Source of the DNA: Paenibacillus sp. PL2-23
GTDB lineage: Bacteria > Bacillota > Bacilli > Paenibacillales > Paenibacillaceae
NCBI RefSeq assembly: GCF_040834005.1
Contig: NZ_CP162129.1
Location: 1,283,501 to 1,347,500, forward strand
DNA: 64,000 nt
Direction: 5' to 3'
Shown: positions 17,236 through 27,032 of the stretch, piece by piece
Numbering within the stretch: the first letter of the stretch is position 1
Layout: each line of letters starts with the position of its first letter
Position numbers and translations under genes: made by a program
Notes under the pieces: generated by a model
What the model was told of the DNA's origin: nothing
Seen by the model: only the letters and a program-made list of their open reading frames with translations
Databases searched by the model: none

Positions 17236-17559
17236 ATGAATATGGGATTTCAGACGGAATTCAACTCGGTATGCAAGTTCAAATCGGAGCAGGAGCTGTA
17301 TGAATTGTTGGAATACGGCAAGGGCAAAATGGTAAAGAGCGGCTTCCGCGTCTATCCTACAGGCCAGAAGGTCATCGCGTATACGCCGAATAACCAAGCC
17401 ATTGCGATTGTGCGCATCTCGGCATCCATTGCGGAGATCAACTTCCAAGGCGAAGAAGTGACGCAGGTCGAGATGGAGCTGGTCAGGAAGCTGACGGCTG
17501 AGGAGTCGAAGGTGCAGACTGCGCTGGCTCACGAAATGTTTTTTGGGGAGAGATCATAA
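17236..17559 (+). CDS. Small conserved hypothetical protein (DUF2584-like)
   Basis: A 107-residue soluble protein, no signal or membrane segment. The pattern MGFQTEFNSV...SGFRVYPTGQ...TQVEMELV recalls the small Bacillus DUF2584 proteins, but I am not sure of this. Three nearby ATGs are possible (17230, 17236, 17242); the AAGGG site fits 17236 best. The stop is 3 bases before uvsE, so the two are probably cotranscribed. No function can be given. Confidence 0.65.
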   Translation: MNMGFQTEFNSVCKFKSEQELYELLEYGKGKMVKSGFRVYPTGQKVIAYTPNNQAIAIVRISASIAEINFQGEEVTQVEMELVRKLTAEESKVQTALAHEMFFGERS

Positions 17560-17562
17560 GGG

Positions 17563-18585
17563 ATGATTGTCAGATTCGGCTTCGTCGCGATGAGTCTGCT
17601 GCTGGAGAACGCGTCACCGTCCCGCACGATGACGTACGCGACCTTCTCCAAGCTGGATGACCGCGAGGCGGCCATACGCAAGCTGGAGCGGATTGCGGAA
17701 GAGAACGTAACCAGCTCTCTGCGCATTCTGAAGCATGCCAAGGCTCATGATATCCAGATGTACCGATTCTCCTCCAAGCTTATCCCGCTGGCTACCCATG
17801 AGGCGCTTATAGACTGGATTCCTTATGAACGACTGACGGAGCCATTCCGGGAGGCTGGAGATTTCGTTAAACGGCAGAGTATACGCGCCTCGTTCCATCC
17901 CGATCACTTCTGCGTGTTCAGCACGCCGAGGCCGGAGGTGCTGGAGAAGTCACGCCAGGATCTGGAGCATCATGTTCGGATGCTGGAGCTGATGGGACTG
18001 GACGAGACCAGCAAAAACAATATTCATATGGGCGGGGCGTATGGCGATAAGGAAGTGTCCGGCCAACGCTTCATCGAGCAGTTCAGCTCTCTGCCGGACA
18101 GGCTCAAGCATCGCGTGACGCTGGAGAACGACGACAAAACGTTTAATGTGAAGGAAACGCTTGCCGCTGCTGAAGCGGTAGGGGTGCCTATGGTGCTGGA
18201 TATTCATCACCACGCAGTGAATCCCGGCGATACGGAGGAGGACGAGCTTATGAACGGCTTGTGGCCTCGAATCATCGCTACGTGGCAGAAGGAAAGGGAG
18301 CGTCTGGGCTTGCTGGACGCCTCTCAGCTTCCGCCCAAAATTCACGCCTCCAGTCCGAAGAGCTTAACTGATCCTAGAGGACATGCGGACAACGTTGCTG
18401 CGGAGCCGCTTCTCCATTTCCTCCGAGGGGCAGCCAAGCATGCCGACTACGTGGACTGCATGCTGGAAGCCAAGCACAAGGATTCGGCGCTGCTGCAGCT
18501 TATGGAGGATATGAAGGAGCTCGAAGCCAAAGGCGAAGGCGTCAAGATGATCAACGGAGGCCGTGTTGAAGTTGTGCCTTATTAA
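17563..18585 (+). CDS. uvsE: UV damage endonuclease UvsE
   Basis: Nicks DNA 5' of UV photoproducts, starting an alternative excision repair pathway. The 340-residue TIM-barrel protein has the family landmarks: RFGFVAMSLLLENASPSRTMTY at the start, HPDHFCVFSTPRPEV, the metal-site HMGGAYGDKE and LENDDKTFN, and VLDIHHH followed by HASSP. These carry the His, Glu and Asp metal ligands. The start follows the previous stop closely. Confidence 0.93.
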   Translation: MIVRFGFVAMSLLLENASPSRTMTYATFSKLDDREAAIRKLERIAEENVTSSLRILKHAKAHDIQMYRFSSKLIPLATHEALIDWIPYERLTEPFREAGDFVKRQSIRASFHPDHFCVFSTPRPEVLEKSRQDLEHHVRMLELMGLDETSKNNIHMGGAYGDKEVSGQRFIEQFSSLPDRLKHRVTLENDDKTFNVKETLAAAEAVGVPMVLDIHHHAVNPGDTEEDELMNGLWPRIIATWQKERERLGLLDASQLPPKIHASSPKSLTDPRGHADNVAAEPLLHFLRGAAKHADYVDCMLEAKHKDSALLQLMEDMKELEAKGEGVKMINGGRVEVVPY

Positions 18586-18592
18586 GCGTATA

Positions 18593-18625
18593 AGGCGGGG
18601 GGAGCGTTCCTTCCCGCCTTGTGCT
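18593..18625 (+). terminator. Possible terminator after uvsE
   Basis: AAGGCGGG/CCCGCCTT stem with a 13-base loop, but no clear T-tract after it. Confidence 0.4.
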
Positions 18626-18823
18626 GTCGCATGGAGCCTTGGACAGGCTTGAAACCGTTTACGAGGGCGATTCCGATGTTTACTTGCATTCCACAATATT
18701 GGCGAAACGAAACCAATCAATCAGACGTATAACAAATAGTTGTGAGCAATGCTGACCGTTATGAACGATTTTGAACTGGCATGATAATTATCTATCATTC
18801 AAATACATAAGGGGTGTGAGAAC

Positions 18824-19681
18824 GTGAACGAGGGGAACCATAACGCTTCTATTATTGGGAGCAAGAGCTTCACCGCAGTCGCGATCAACTGCGCCGCCAA
18901 GGCGGGGGAATGGATAACGACGAAGCTGGGCAATTACAGCAGCCTGGAGCTTAAGCATTCAGCCCATGACCTGGTTACGGAGGTAGACAAGGGCTCGGAG
19001 AGGCTCATTCGCAATTTGATAGGGACACACTTTCCGACGCATGGGTTTCTTGGCGAAGAGGGAGTAGAGCCAGGGCCAGAGGCTTCTGCGCAAGCGCTGG
19101 AGGAAGCCAAGGAATCGGAATATCTATGGATCGTTGACCCCATCGACGGCACAACGAACTTTGTGCACAGCTTTCCATTCTTCTGCGTATCCATCGCACT
19201 CGCTTACCGAGGAGAGGTGATCGTAGGCGTTGTGTACGATCCCGTGCGGGACGAATTGTTTGTGGCGGAGAAGGGGAAGGGCGCTTACGTGCGCGGCAAA
19301 CGAATGAGCGTCTCCAATGACGCGACGCTGAGAGAAAGCTTGATCGCGACGGGCTTCCCTGCGGATCATCGTGAGGCGCTGCCTATGAATTTGAAGGGCG
19401 TCACAGCCATCGCGCCGCAGGTGCGCAATCTGCGAATTGCCGGCTCTGCGGCGCTGCATATGGCGTATGTGGCTGCAGGCAGATTAAGCGGCTTCTGGGA
19501 AATCAGCCTGAATAGCTGGGACCTTGCGGCTGGAGCGCTGCTCATCCAGGAATCGGGCGGCGTCGTGACGGATACCCGAGGGGAGCCGTATTCGCTTTCC
19601 GTTCGGAATGTCGCGGCCAGCAACGGCCATCTGCACAAGGAGCTGCTTCAAGCGCTGGAGCATGCGGGAGCTCAGGGCTGA
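18824..19681 (+). CDS. Inositol monophosphatase family protein
   Basis: Mg-dependent phosphatase of the SuhB/CysQ superfamily. Metal-binding motifs are complete: GEEGVE (Glu), WIVDPIDGTTNFVHSFPFF (Asp, Ile, Asp, Gly, Thr) and the second signature SWDLAAGALLIQESGG. A GTG start is preceded by AAGGGGTG. Weak promoter parts (TTGAAC 18771, TATCAT 18793, spacer 16) lie upstream. The stop overlaps the next ATG by 4 bp. The true substrate, inositol phosphate or another sugar phosphate, is not visible from the sequence. Confidence 0.9.
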   Translation: MNEGNHNASIIGSKSFTAVAINCAAKAGEWITTKLGNYSSLELKHSAHDLVTEVDKGSERLIRNLIGTHFPTHGFLGEEGVEPGPEASAQALEEAKESEYLWIVDPIDGTTNFVHSFPFFCVSIALAYRGEVIVGVVYDPVRDELFVAEKGKGAYVRGKRMSVSNDATLRESLIATGFPADHREALPMNLKGVTAIAPQVRNLRIAGSAALHMAYVAAGRLSGFWEISLNSWDLAAGALLIQESGGVVTDTRGEPYSLSVRNVAASNGHLHKELLQALEHAGAQG

Positions 19682-20853
19682 TGAGGCGCGCGAGGCTGCT
19701 GTTGACAGCGACCTTGGTGCTTTCTCTCCTTGCTTCCGCATGCGCAAGCGGCGGCACTGGCGACACAGGCAGGGCAGAGTCGCCTCCAGCGGCTGTTTCG
19801 CCGTCGCCAAGCGCCGGAGCCAGCGCCGGCAACGGCAATGCGTCGACTCCTGGCCCTAGTGAGACGGTCTCGCCGTCGACTAAGCCTTATGAGGTCATCG
19901 CCGCCGAGCTTCGTATTCCTTGGTCGATCGCGATCGCTGGGGATACCGTGTACATGACGGAGCGGGAAGGGGCGATCGTCAAGGTCCAGGACGGGCGGAC
20001 AACCCGCGAATCCGTGCGCCTGACGGAATCGGTTCTGCACAAAGGAGAAGGCGGCCTGCTCGGTCTGCTGCTGGCTCCGGACTTTGCAGAATCCGGTCTT
20101 GCTTACGCGTATCATACGTATGAGCAGCGGGGCAGAACGGCTAATCGAATTGTCCTGCTTCGCAAGGAAGGTGCGGAATGGGCGGAGCAGAGGGCGATAT
20201 TGGAGGATATACCGGGTGATACCTATCATAACGGAGGCCGCCTGGCATTTGGCCCAGACGGCATGCTGTACGCTACGACGGGAGATGCGGAGGAGCGGGC
20301 GCTGTCGCAGGACAAGAGCAGTCTCGCCGGCAAAATATTGCGGATGACGCCAAACGGCGATATCCCCGCAGATAATCCCATCAAGGACTCCTATGTCTAT
20401 TCATACGGCCATCGCAACCCGCAAGGATTAGCCTGGACGAGCTCAGGCGAGATGTACAGCACCGAGCATGGGCCATCTGGCAATCCCGGCGGACATGATG
20501 AGGTGAACCGGATCGAGCCGGGCCTCAACTACGGCTGGCCGTCCATTATCGGGGACGCGGCCCAGGAGGGCATGGTGACGCCGCTTTATCACACCGGGGA
20601 AGAAGCCATCGCACCCTCCGGCACGATAATCGACGAGCAAGGCAGACTCCTTATTGCCGCGCTCCGAGGAGAAGCGATCTATCGCTATACTCCGGAGACG
20701 GGGAAGATGGAGGTGCTCCGTCAAGGCGAGGGGCGCGTGCGAGACATCCAGCTCGTGGACGGGCGACTCTATTTCATTACGAACAATACAGACGGGAGAG
20801 GCCAGCCGACAAGCGATGATGACAGGCTGATTGCCATTCCATATCCGTCCTGA
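19681..20853 (+). CDS. Lipoprotein sugar dehydrogenase (glucose/sorbosone dehydrogenase family)
   Basis: A 390-residue exported lipoprotein. Signal peptide with lipobox LLASAC (Cys21) and a Gly/Ser/Pro-rich tether to about residue 65. The rest is the six-bladed beta-propeller of the PQQ-dependent aldose sugar dehydrogenase family (Asd/YliI): LRIPWSIAIAGDTVYMTEREG, YHNGGRLAFGPDGMLYATTGD, YGHRNPQGLAWTSSGEMYSTEHGP. Members oxidise aldoses with PQQ; whether this host makes PQQ is unknown. Its ATG overlaps the stop of the phosphatase gene, so the two form an operon. Confidence 0.9.
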   Translation: MRRARLLLTATLVLSLLASACASGGTGDTGRAESPPAAVSPSPSAGASAGNGNASTPGPSETVSPSTKPYEVIAAELRIPWSIAIAGDTVYMTEREGAIVKVQDGRTTRESVRLTESVLHKGEGGLLGLLLAPDFAESGLAYAYHTYEQRGRTANRIVLLRKEGAEWAEQRAILEDIPGDTYHNGGRLAFGPDGMLYATTGDAEERALSQDKSSLAGKILRMTPNGDIPADNPIKDSYVYSYGHRNPQGLAWTSSGEMYSTEHGPSGNPGGHDEVNRIEPGLNYGWPSIIGDAAQEGMVTPLYHTGEEAIAPSGTIIDEQGRLLIAALRGEAIYRYTPETGKMEVLRQGEGRVRDIQLVDGRLYFITNNTDGRGQPTSDDDRLIAIPYPS

Positions 20854-20859
20854 AGGAAC

Positions 20860-20904
20860 AACAAGGGATCTGAATGCCGCGCGTCGGTCATCAGATCCCT
20901 TGTT
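20860..20904. terminator. Terminator between convergent genes
   Basis: Perfect 14-bp stem AACAAGGGATCTGA / TCAGATCCCTTGTT with a 17-base loop between the sugar dehydrogenase gene and hemL. It can serve both directions. Confidence 0.65.
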
Positions 20905-20929
20905 GCCGTGCAGTGAGAGCGCGCCGGGG

Positions 20930-22237
20930 CTATAGGGCCGCCATCGCTTGGCGCGCTGCTTCGATCGTGGCGTCGATGTCGGACTCCGTGTGAGCCGTTG
21001 TCAGGAACCAGGCCTCGTATTTGGAGGGCGCAAGATTAATGCCCTGATCCAGCATCAGACGGAAAAACTTGCCGAAGCGTTCGCCGTCCGTATCCTGTGC
21101 CTCGTCATAATGCGTGACGGGGTGATCGCAGAAGTGGGTGGAGAAGGAGCCGCGAATGCGGTTGACCGTGAGCGGAATGCCATTGTCCGCGGCTGCGCTC
21201 CTGAGTCCATCCGCCAGCTTGGCGGCCAAGGCGTCCATCCGATCGTAAATGCCGGGCTGCTGAAGCACCTCCAGGCAAGCGATGCCCGCGGAGATGGAGG
21301 CCGGATTGCCCGCCATTGTACCGGCCTGATAAGCGGGTCCAAGCGGAGCGACCTGCTCCATGATGTCGCGGCGTCCGCCGTAGGCGCCGATGGGCAAGCC
21401 GCCTCCGATTATTTTGCCCAGGGCGGTCAGATCGGGCTCAATAGCGGAATGGTCGGGGAAGGCGGAGAACGTCTGCGCCGAGCCGTAATGGAAGCGGAAG
21501 GCGCTGATGACCTCATCATAGATTACAAGCGCGCCGGCCTCCCGCGTCAGCTTGCACAGCCCTTCGAGATAGCCGTCATGCGGCATGACCATGCCGAAAT
21601 TGCCGACGATGGGCTCCACCATAACCGCCGCCGTATCGCTGCCCCAGCGCTGAAGCGCCTGCTCCAGAGCGGGGAGGTCGTTGAACGGAACCGTGATGAC
21701 CTCATGGGCGATGCTGGTCGGGATGCCCGCGCTGTCGGGAATGCCGAGCGTGGAGGGGCCGGAGCCCGCCGCGACGAGCACAAGATCGGAGTGGCCGTGA
21801 TAGCAGCCTGCGAACTTAATGATTTTGTTGCGCTTGGTATAGGCTCTTGCGACACGGATCGTCGTCATGACGGCCTCCGTGCCGGAGTTGACGAAGCGCA
21901 CCTTGTCCATAGAAGGAATGGCTTGCTTCAGCATTCGCGCCAAGGTAATCTCCAACTCGGTTGGCGTGCCGTAGAGCGTGCCATTCGTTGCCGCGCGTAC
22001 GATCGCCTCCGTAATATGGGGATGGGCATGTCCCGTTATAATGGGCCCGTACGCGGCCAAATAGTCGATATAGCGATTGTCGTCGACATCCCAGAAATAA
22101 GCGCCCTCTGCGCGCTTCATGAAGACGGGAGCGCCGCCGCCGACTGCCTTGAAGGAGCGGGAGGGGCTGTTGACGCCGCCTACGATATGCTGAAGTGCGT
22201 CCTGGTAGAGCGCTTCAGAGGTTGGTCGTTGATTCAT
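20930..22237 (-). CDS. hemL: Glutamate-1-semialdehyde 2,1-aminomutase
   Basis: PLP enzyme making 5-aminolevulinate for tetrapyrroles. Class III aminotransferase fold with [15 protein letters not shown] at the N-terminus, [47 protein letters not shown] and the PLP lysine in [16 protein letters not shown]. It stands outside any hem cluster, so it may be the second copy type (B. subtilis gsaB) rather than the main hemL. Start choice: an AAAGGA site lies 15 bases before this ATG and 9 bases before an in-frame TTG at 22243, so the true N-terminus may be two codons longer. Confidence 0.92.
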   Translation of the reverse strand: MNQRPTSEALYQDALQHIVGGVNSPSRSFKAVGGGAPVFMKRAEGAYFWDVDDNRYIDYLAAYGPIITGHAHPHITEAIVRAATNGTLYGTPTELEITLARMLKQAIPSMDKVRFVNSGTEAVMTTIRVARAYTKRNKIIKFAGCYHGHSDLVLVAAGSGPSTLGIPDSAGIPTSIAHEVITVPFNDLPALEQALQRWGSDTAAVMVEPIVGNFGMVMPHDGYLEGLCKLTREAGALVIYDEVISAFRFHYGSAQTFSAFPDHSAIEPDLTALGKIIGGGLPIGAYGGRRDIMEQVAPLGPAYQAGTMAGNPASISAGIACLEVLQQPGIYDRMDALAAKLADGLRSAAADNGIPLTVNRIRGSFSTHFCDHPVTHYDEAQDTDGERFGKFFRLMLDQGINLAPSKYEAWFLTTAHTESDIDATIEAARQAMAAL

Positions 22238-22272
22238 AGTCAATATTATCAATCCTTTCGTGGATAGGTAGA

Positions 22273-22300
22273 AGAGAAATAGAGCACGCGAGGTGCTCTA
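22273..22300 (-). terminator. Terminator after the LCP gene
   Basis: Stem TAGAGCAC/GTGCTCTA with a 5-base loop, followed on the minus strand by TTTCTCTT, 30 bp after the stop. Confidence 0.6.
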
Positions 22301-22329
22301 TCTCATCGATGCAGCTATGGGGTGTCTGT

Positions 22330-23397
22330 CTATAGCTTGCCGTTTCCCGCGCTTCCTGTGCTTCCTGACGTGCCGCCTCCGCTGGCGTCAGGCGACGGCG
22401 ACGGGCTGGGCTCCGGAATTGTCTCATCCTTCGATAACACTTCCTGCACGTAGCCGAGCAGCGCATCGTCATCCCGAATGCCGATTACAGAGGCGCCTCC
22501 GATATGATCCTCGCTTACGAGCTCCATTGGCGGAATTTGGGCAGTGGCGCCGACATGGCTCTCCAAGCCGAGCTGGCCCAGCTTCAGCATATCGGTTACG
22601 CTTAGATTCGTTTCGATATAAGGCGACACGCTTTCTAATATTTGCTTCATCTGAATCAGGTTCCATGTCTTCTGAAGCTCGTCCGCGACGGCCTTCAGGA
22701 AGTTGCGCTGCCGCTCTGTTCGTGTGAAGTCGCTCATGGCATCATGGCGGAATCTGACGTATTGAAGCGCCTTGTCTCCGTCCAGCAGCTGGTACCCCTT
22801 CTGCAGGTCGATATCATATCGGTTCTGATCCGCATTATCCGTATAATACATGTCCTTCTCGACGTCGAACCAGATGCCGCCGAGCTTGTCGATCAATGCC
22901 TTGAAGCCTTCAAAATCGGTATAGACGTAATACTGGATTTCCAGACCCAGCATATCGCCGACCGTCTTCATCGCCAGAGAAGGTCCGCCGATCGTAATAG
23001 CGGAGTTCACTCTTGCCTGGCCGTAGCCCTCGATATCCGCATAGGTGTCGCGGAGAACGGAGAACAGATGAGCCTTCTTCGTGACAGGATCGAAGGAAGC
23101 GACCAGAATGGAGTCGGAACGAGCGATCTCGCCCTCCTGGGCGTCGCGCGCGTCGCCGCCAAGCAGCATAATGTTGACGCGCTCCTTGCCTTCCCACTTC
23201 GGCACCTCGACCGTTTTCTCGGGCTCTATATCCTTGAATATCGAGTTCTCCGGCGATTTCTGCATGCCATCCAGCTCTCCAAGCACGCCGGCGCCCCAGA
23301 CGCCGACCGCCGCAATAACTAAAGCAAGCAATATGGATAAGCTAATGACTATCCATTTCCATTTGGGTGATTTGGTTTGTTTTGACCGTGATCGCAT
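22330..23397 (-). CDS. LytR-CpsA-Psr family protein
   Basis: A 355-residue membrane protein: short basic N-terminus, one membrane helix (about 16-38), then the extracytoplasmic LCP domain. Family features are present: LLGGDARDAQEGEIARSDSILVASFDP, the Arg/Asp-rich RHDAMSDFTRTERQRNFLKA and VYTDFEGFKALIDKLGGI. LCP enzymes move teichoic acid or other polymers from a lipid carrier to peptidoglycan. The C-terminus is a Ser/Pro/Gly-rich tail. I chose the ATG behind AAAGGAGA; the frame is open 12 codons further but without a binding site. Confidence 0.9.
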   Translation of the reverse strand: MRSRSKQTKSPKWKWIVISLSILLALVIAAVGVWGAGVLGELDGMQKSPENSIFKDIEPEKTVEVPKWEGKERVNIMLLGGDARDAQEGEIARSDSILVASFDPVTKKAHLFSVLRDTYADIEGYGQARVNSAITIGGPSLAMKTVGDMLGLEIQYYVYTDFEGFKALIDKLGGIWFDVEKDMYYTDNADQNRYDIDLQKGYQLLDGDKALQYVRFRHDAMSDFTRTERQRNFLKAVADELQKTWNLIQMKQILESVSPYIETNLSVTDMLKLGQLGLESHVGATAQIPPMELVSEDHIGGASVIGIRDDDALLGYVQEVLSKDETIPEPSPSPSPDASGGGTSGSTGSAGNGKL

Positions 23398-23625
23398 CTC
23401 GCGAGGTCTCCTTTCAATAATAGACGGTTTCAAGCTTCGGAAGCAGAGGGCTGCGGAACTGTTCTAATAAAATGCACAGTTTACGCATCGAGCTAACTGA
23501 TGTATGATTACATATCATAAAATTATAAAGCTGATGCCTTGATAGTTGCAAGTTTTATCAATTTGGGCACAATATAGTCGCTATTTCCCAGGAAATGTCG
23601 AAGCGAGAGAGGAGCCATAAGCACA

Positions 23626-24660
23626 ATGCTGGCAATAGACGTGAAGGAGCTGCGCAAGGACTTCCGCGTGCAGAAGAACCGGGAGGGCCTCAAGGGCGCT
23701 CTTCAGGATTTGTTCAAGAGGGAATACAGGGAGGTTAGGGCAGTCAAGGACATCTCCTTTCAAATCCCGCAAGGTGAAATATGCGGCTACATAGGAGAGA
23801 ATGGAGCGGGCAAATCGACGACAATCAAGATGCTGACGGGGATTCTCGTGCCGACTGCCGGCGACTTGAAGGTCAACGGCTTCGTGCCTTATAAGGATCG
23901 AGAGAGGTTCGTCAACGAAATCGGCGTCGTCTTCGGCCAGCGGTCTCAGCTGTGGTGGGATATCGGCGTCATTGAGTCGTTCCAGCTGCTGCGCAAGGTG
24001 TATAGAGTGCCGGAGCAGGATTTCCGCAGGAGATTGGACAGGCTCGTAGAGCGGCTGCAGCTCGGCGACTTGCTCAATCGGCCGGTCCGCAAGCTGAGTC
24101 TCGGACAGCGGATGCGATGCGAGCTGGTCGCTTCCCTGCTGCATAACCCGTCCATTCTATTCCTGGACGAGCCGACCATTGGTCTCGACATCGTCGTCAA
24201 GACGGAAATCCGTGACTTCCTGATGCAGATGAACAAGGAGGAAGGCACAACCATTCTGCTGACCACTCATGATCTGCAGGATATTGAAGCGCTCTGCTCC
24301 CGCGTCATTATGCTGGATGACGGACAAATTATTTATGACGGCGGTTTGGACAAGCTGAAGACGACGTGGAGCAAGGGTCGTGATATTCAGTTTCAATTCG
24401 CCATACAGACGCCTCTTGCGAAGCTTCAGTCGCTGACGGAAGGCCTTGCGGTGAGCTGGACGATGGAGAACGATGTGACGGCCAAGCTGTTTGTGCCGCA
24501 TGAGGTCAGTGTATCGGAGGCAATGGCTCGCGTGGTCAGCGGAGCGGATATTCGCGATATCAAAATATTCGAGACCAATACAGACGAAATTGTCAGGGGT
24601 ATCTATCAATCGGGCTCAGCCGACGCGGCGGCCGCCAACAAGGAAGTTGCATCGTCATGA
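23626..24660 (+). CDS. ABC-2 type transporter, ATP-binding protein
   Basis: A 344-residue ATPase. Walker A GENGAGKST (57-65), signature LSLGQRMRCE, Walker B ILFLDEPTIGLD and the switch His in LTTHDLQDIE. The insert KGALQDLFKREYREVRAV before Walker A and a C-terminal extension of about 90 residues after the ATPase core are usual for this subgroup of ABC-2 exporters. Operon with the next two permease genes; the stop overlaps the next ATG. The substrate is unknown. Confidence 0.92.
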   Translation: MLAIDVKELRKDFRVQKNREGLKGALQDLFKREYREVRAVKDISFQIPQGEICGYIGENGAGKSTTIKMLTGILVPTAGDLKVNGFVPYKDRERFVNEIGVVFGQRSQLWWDIGVIESFQLLRKVYRVPEQDFRRRLDRLVERLQLGDLLNRPVRKLSLGQRMRCELVASLLHNPSILFLDEPTIGLDIVVKTEIRDFLMQMNKEEGTTILLTTHDLQDIEALCSRVIMLDDGQIIYDGGLDKLKTTWSKGRDIQFQFAIQTPLAKLQSLTEGLAVSWTMENDVTAKLFVPHEVSVSEAMARVVSGADIRDIKIFETNTDEIVRGIYQSGSADAAAANKEVASS

Positions 24661-25451
24661 TGAGCGCTTATTTCGATTTTATACGGATTCGGTTCCTGAT
24701 GATGCTGGCTTACAGGGTCAATTATTACAGCGGAATCGTCATCTATGCGATCAACATTGGCGCTTATTATTTCCTGTGGCAGGCGATCTATGGGGAGCAG
24801 GATTCCCTCGCAGGCTTCACCATCGCGCAGATGACAACGTATATTGCGGTTTCGTGGATGGCCAGAGCCTTTTATTTCAACAACCTGGACCGCGAGATCG
24901 CGAACGAAATACGAGATGGCAGCGTAGCCGTGCAGCTGATTCGTCCTTATTCTTATTTGCTGGTGAAAATGATGCAGGGCTTCGGGGAAGGCGCGTTCCG
25001 GCTGCTCCTCTTCATGGTGCCCGGCATGATTATTGTCTGCCTGATCTTCCCGGTCAAGCTCCCGACAGATCCTGTTGTATGGCTGATTTATCTGGCCATG
25101 TTATTTCTCAGCTTCCTGATTAATTCGCAAATTAATATTTTGACGGGACTGTTTGCGTTTTTTGTGGAAAATAACGAAGGCATGATGCGGATGAAGCGTG
25201 TAATGGTCGACTTGTTCTCGGGCGTTGTCGTGCCGATCGCTTTTTTCCCGGGTTGGCTGAAGAGCATCATGGAGTGGCTGCCGTTCCAGGCGATTACGTA
25301 TTTGCCCAGCTCGGTATTCACAGGACGAACTCCGCTTGGCGAGGCGGGAGGCGTGCTGGGGCTTCAGATAGCCTGGTTTGCCGTTCTGCTCCTGCCCATT
25401 TGGCTGACGTGGCGAGCGGCGCGCAAGCGGCTGTTCGTGCAAGGAGGGTAA
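24657..25451 (+). CDS. ABC-2 type transporter permease (first subunit)
   Basis: A 264-residue protein with six predicted membrane helices and the family landmark DREIANEIRDGSVAVQLIRPYSYL (about 80-103), the amphipathic coupling region of the ABC2_membrane_6 group. It forms the membrane channel with the next gene product. Coupled to the ATPase gene by a 4-bp overlap. Confidence 0.88.
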   Translation: MMSAYFDFIRIRFLMMLAYRVNYYSGIVIYAINIGAYYFLWQAIYGEQDSLAGFTIAQMTTYIAVSWMARAFYFNNLDREIANEIRDGSVAVQLIRPYSYLLVKMMQGFGEGAFRLLLFMVPGMIIVCLIFPVKLPTDPVVWLIYLAMLFLSFLINSQINILTGLFAFFVENNEGMMRMKRVMVDLFSGVVVPIAFFPGWLKSIMEWLPFQAITYLPSSVFTGRTPLGEAGGVLGLQIAWFAVLLLPIWLTWRAARKRLFVQGG

Positions 25452-25457
25452 TGGAGA

Positions 25458-26249
25458 ATGAGATACGCGTCGCTGTTCTGGGAATATATTAAAAACTATG
25501 CGAAAACAAGGCTGACCTACCGGGCAGACTTCTGGATTGAGGTGCTCTCCGATCTGCTGTTCCAGATTGTGAACCTGATCTTTATCTTTATTGTGTTCCA
25601 GCATACCCCTTCGCTGGGGGGATGGACGGAGCTGGAGGTGGTGTTCGTATACGGCTTCTTCATGATTCCGTTCGGCATCTTCGCCACCTTCTTCAGCATC
25701 TGGAATTTCAGCGAGCGTTACATTGTTAAGGGAGAGATGGACAGGGTGCTGACTCGTCCAGCCCACAGCTTGTTCCAGGTGCTATTCGAAAATGTAGATC
25801 CCCCGTCGATGTTCGGCTCATTTGTGGGGGCGGGCATTATGGCTTATTGCTGGGCGAAGATGGACCTGCCCTTCCATCCGGTGGATCTGCTTATTCTGGC
25901 GCTGCTCGTCATGGGAGCGGTGCTGATCTATGCGGGCTTGTATACGGCGCTGAGCGCGATATCCTTTTATTCGGACGCTCCGACCGGTATTGTGCCGCTC
26001 ATGTACAACATTCAGAACTATGGCCGTTATCCGGTCAATATTTATAACAAGCTGATTCGATTTGTCCTGACCTGGCTGCTGCCGTTCGCATTTGTAGGCG
26101 TTATTCCGGCCTCTTATTTCCTGGAGAAAAAAGCGGACGATCTGTCACAGCTGGCGCTGCTGACGCCGGTTATGGGCTTGATCGTGTTCGGCATTGGACT
26201 GGCGTTCTGGAACCACGGCGTGAAGAGGTACCGCGGAGCGGGATCTTAA
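25458..26249 (+). CDS. ABC-2 type transporter permease (second subunit)
   Basis: A 263-residue, six-helix protein paralogous to the first permease, with FSERYIVKGEMDRVLTRPAHSLFQVLFE (about 75-102) in the equivalent place. AAGGAGGG precedes the ATG, 6 bp after the previous stop. The three genes together look like a complete heterodimeric exporter. Confidence 0.88.
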   Translation: MRYASLFWEYIKNYAKTRLTYRADFWIEVLSDLLFQIVNLIFIFIVFQHTPSLGGWTELEVVFVYGFFMIPFGIFATFFSIWNFSERYIVKGEMDRVLTRPAHSLFQVLFENVDPPSMFGSFVGAGIMAYCWAKMDLPFHPVDLLILALLVMGAVLIYAGLYTALSAISFYSDAPTGIVPLMYNIQNYGRYPVNIYNKLIRFVLTWLLPFAFVGVIPASYFLEKKADDLSQLALLTPVMGLIVFGIGLAFWNHGVKRYRGAGS

Positions 26250-26318
26250 AGCTTAAAGGGTGAAGGCGGCTGTCTGTGACGGGAACGATTGAACTAGTAT
26301 GAGAGGGGAAAGTGAGCA

Positions 26319-26792
26319 ATGACGCTTCAACTGGGCAAAAAGGCGCCAAAATTTAAGCTGCCCGCATCAAACGGGGAGACGGTATCGCTAATGGACCTTC
26401 GGGGGCAAAACGTGGTGCTGTTCTTCTACCCCAAGGATATGACGTCGACCTGCACCGTGCAGGCTTGCGATATGCGGGACAACTATTCGGCGTTCGCAGG
26501 GGAGAATACCGTCGTCCTCGGCATTAGCGGGGACAGCGTGAAATCGCACCAACGCTTCGTGGAGAAGAAGGAGCTGCCTTACCTGCTGCTGGCGGACGAG
26601 GAGCATAAGGTATGCAAGCAGTATGGCGTCTGGCAGCAGAAGAAGCTGTATGGCAGAGAGTATATGGGCATCGTTCGCTCAACATTCCTGATCGACGCCC
26701 AAGGCAATCTGGTCCGGGAGTGGCGGAAGGTGCGCGTCAAGGGCCATGCCGAGGAAGTGCTGGAGGCGGCTCGGGGGCTTAAGAAGAAGTGA
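26319..26792 (+). CDS. bcp: Thioredoxin-dependent peroxiredoxin (Bcp/PrxQ)
   Basis: Reduces hydrogen and organic peroxides using thioredoxin. Peroxidatic Cys45 in KDMTSTCTVQAC and resolving Cys50 five residues later, the atypical 2-Cys arrangement of PrxQ. The 157-residue length is normal. GAGAGGGGAAAG lies before the ATG. Monocistronic in appearance. Confidence 0.93.
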   Translation: MTLQLGKKAPKFKLPASNGETVSLMDLRGQNVVLFFYPKDMTSTCTVQACDMRDNYSAFAGENTVVLGISGDSVKSHQRFVEKKELPYLLLADEEHKVCKQYGVWQQKKLYGREYMGIVRSTFLIDAQGNLVREWRKVRVKGHAEEVLEAARGLKKK

Positions 26793-26803
26793 TTAAGCGT
26801 GTG

Positions 26804-26818
26804 TGGCACGTCTAAATG
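26804..26818. repeat. Dispersed copy of the 51-bp repeat core
   Basis: TGGCACGTCTAAATG, identical to the core of the tandem array at 33.7-34.06 kb, lies alone 12 bp after the bcp stop. Confidence 0.6.
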
Positions 26819-27032
26819 ATGGTGCGGGGCAGGTTTGAGGAAATAGTGTGCGCGGTCAGTGGGAGCTGGCCGCGTTTTTTGTCGTTTAGCCGGGTTTCGC
26901 TCCAAGGTGGGGAGCCTCCGAAGCTATGTTAAAATCTCGCAAGTGTAGGCATGTCCTCGAGACGCAGTTCATATACTCTATCAACTTGATTAATCATAAT
27001 CACTTTGATGATAGAGAAGGGTGGCAAGGACG

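Noticed and set aside
18780..18800. Fur-box-like ATGATAATTATCTATCAT before the inositol phosphatase gene
   Set aside because: The spacing does not match the 7-1-7 Fur consensus and the genes have no iron link. Likely part of an AT-rich promoter.
20948..22267. 439-codon open frame opposite hemL
   Set aside because: Antisense shadow of a clear aminotransferase gene; no domain or start signal.
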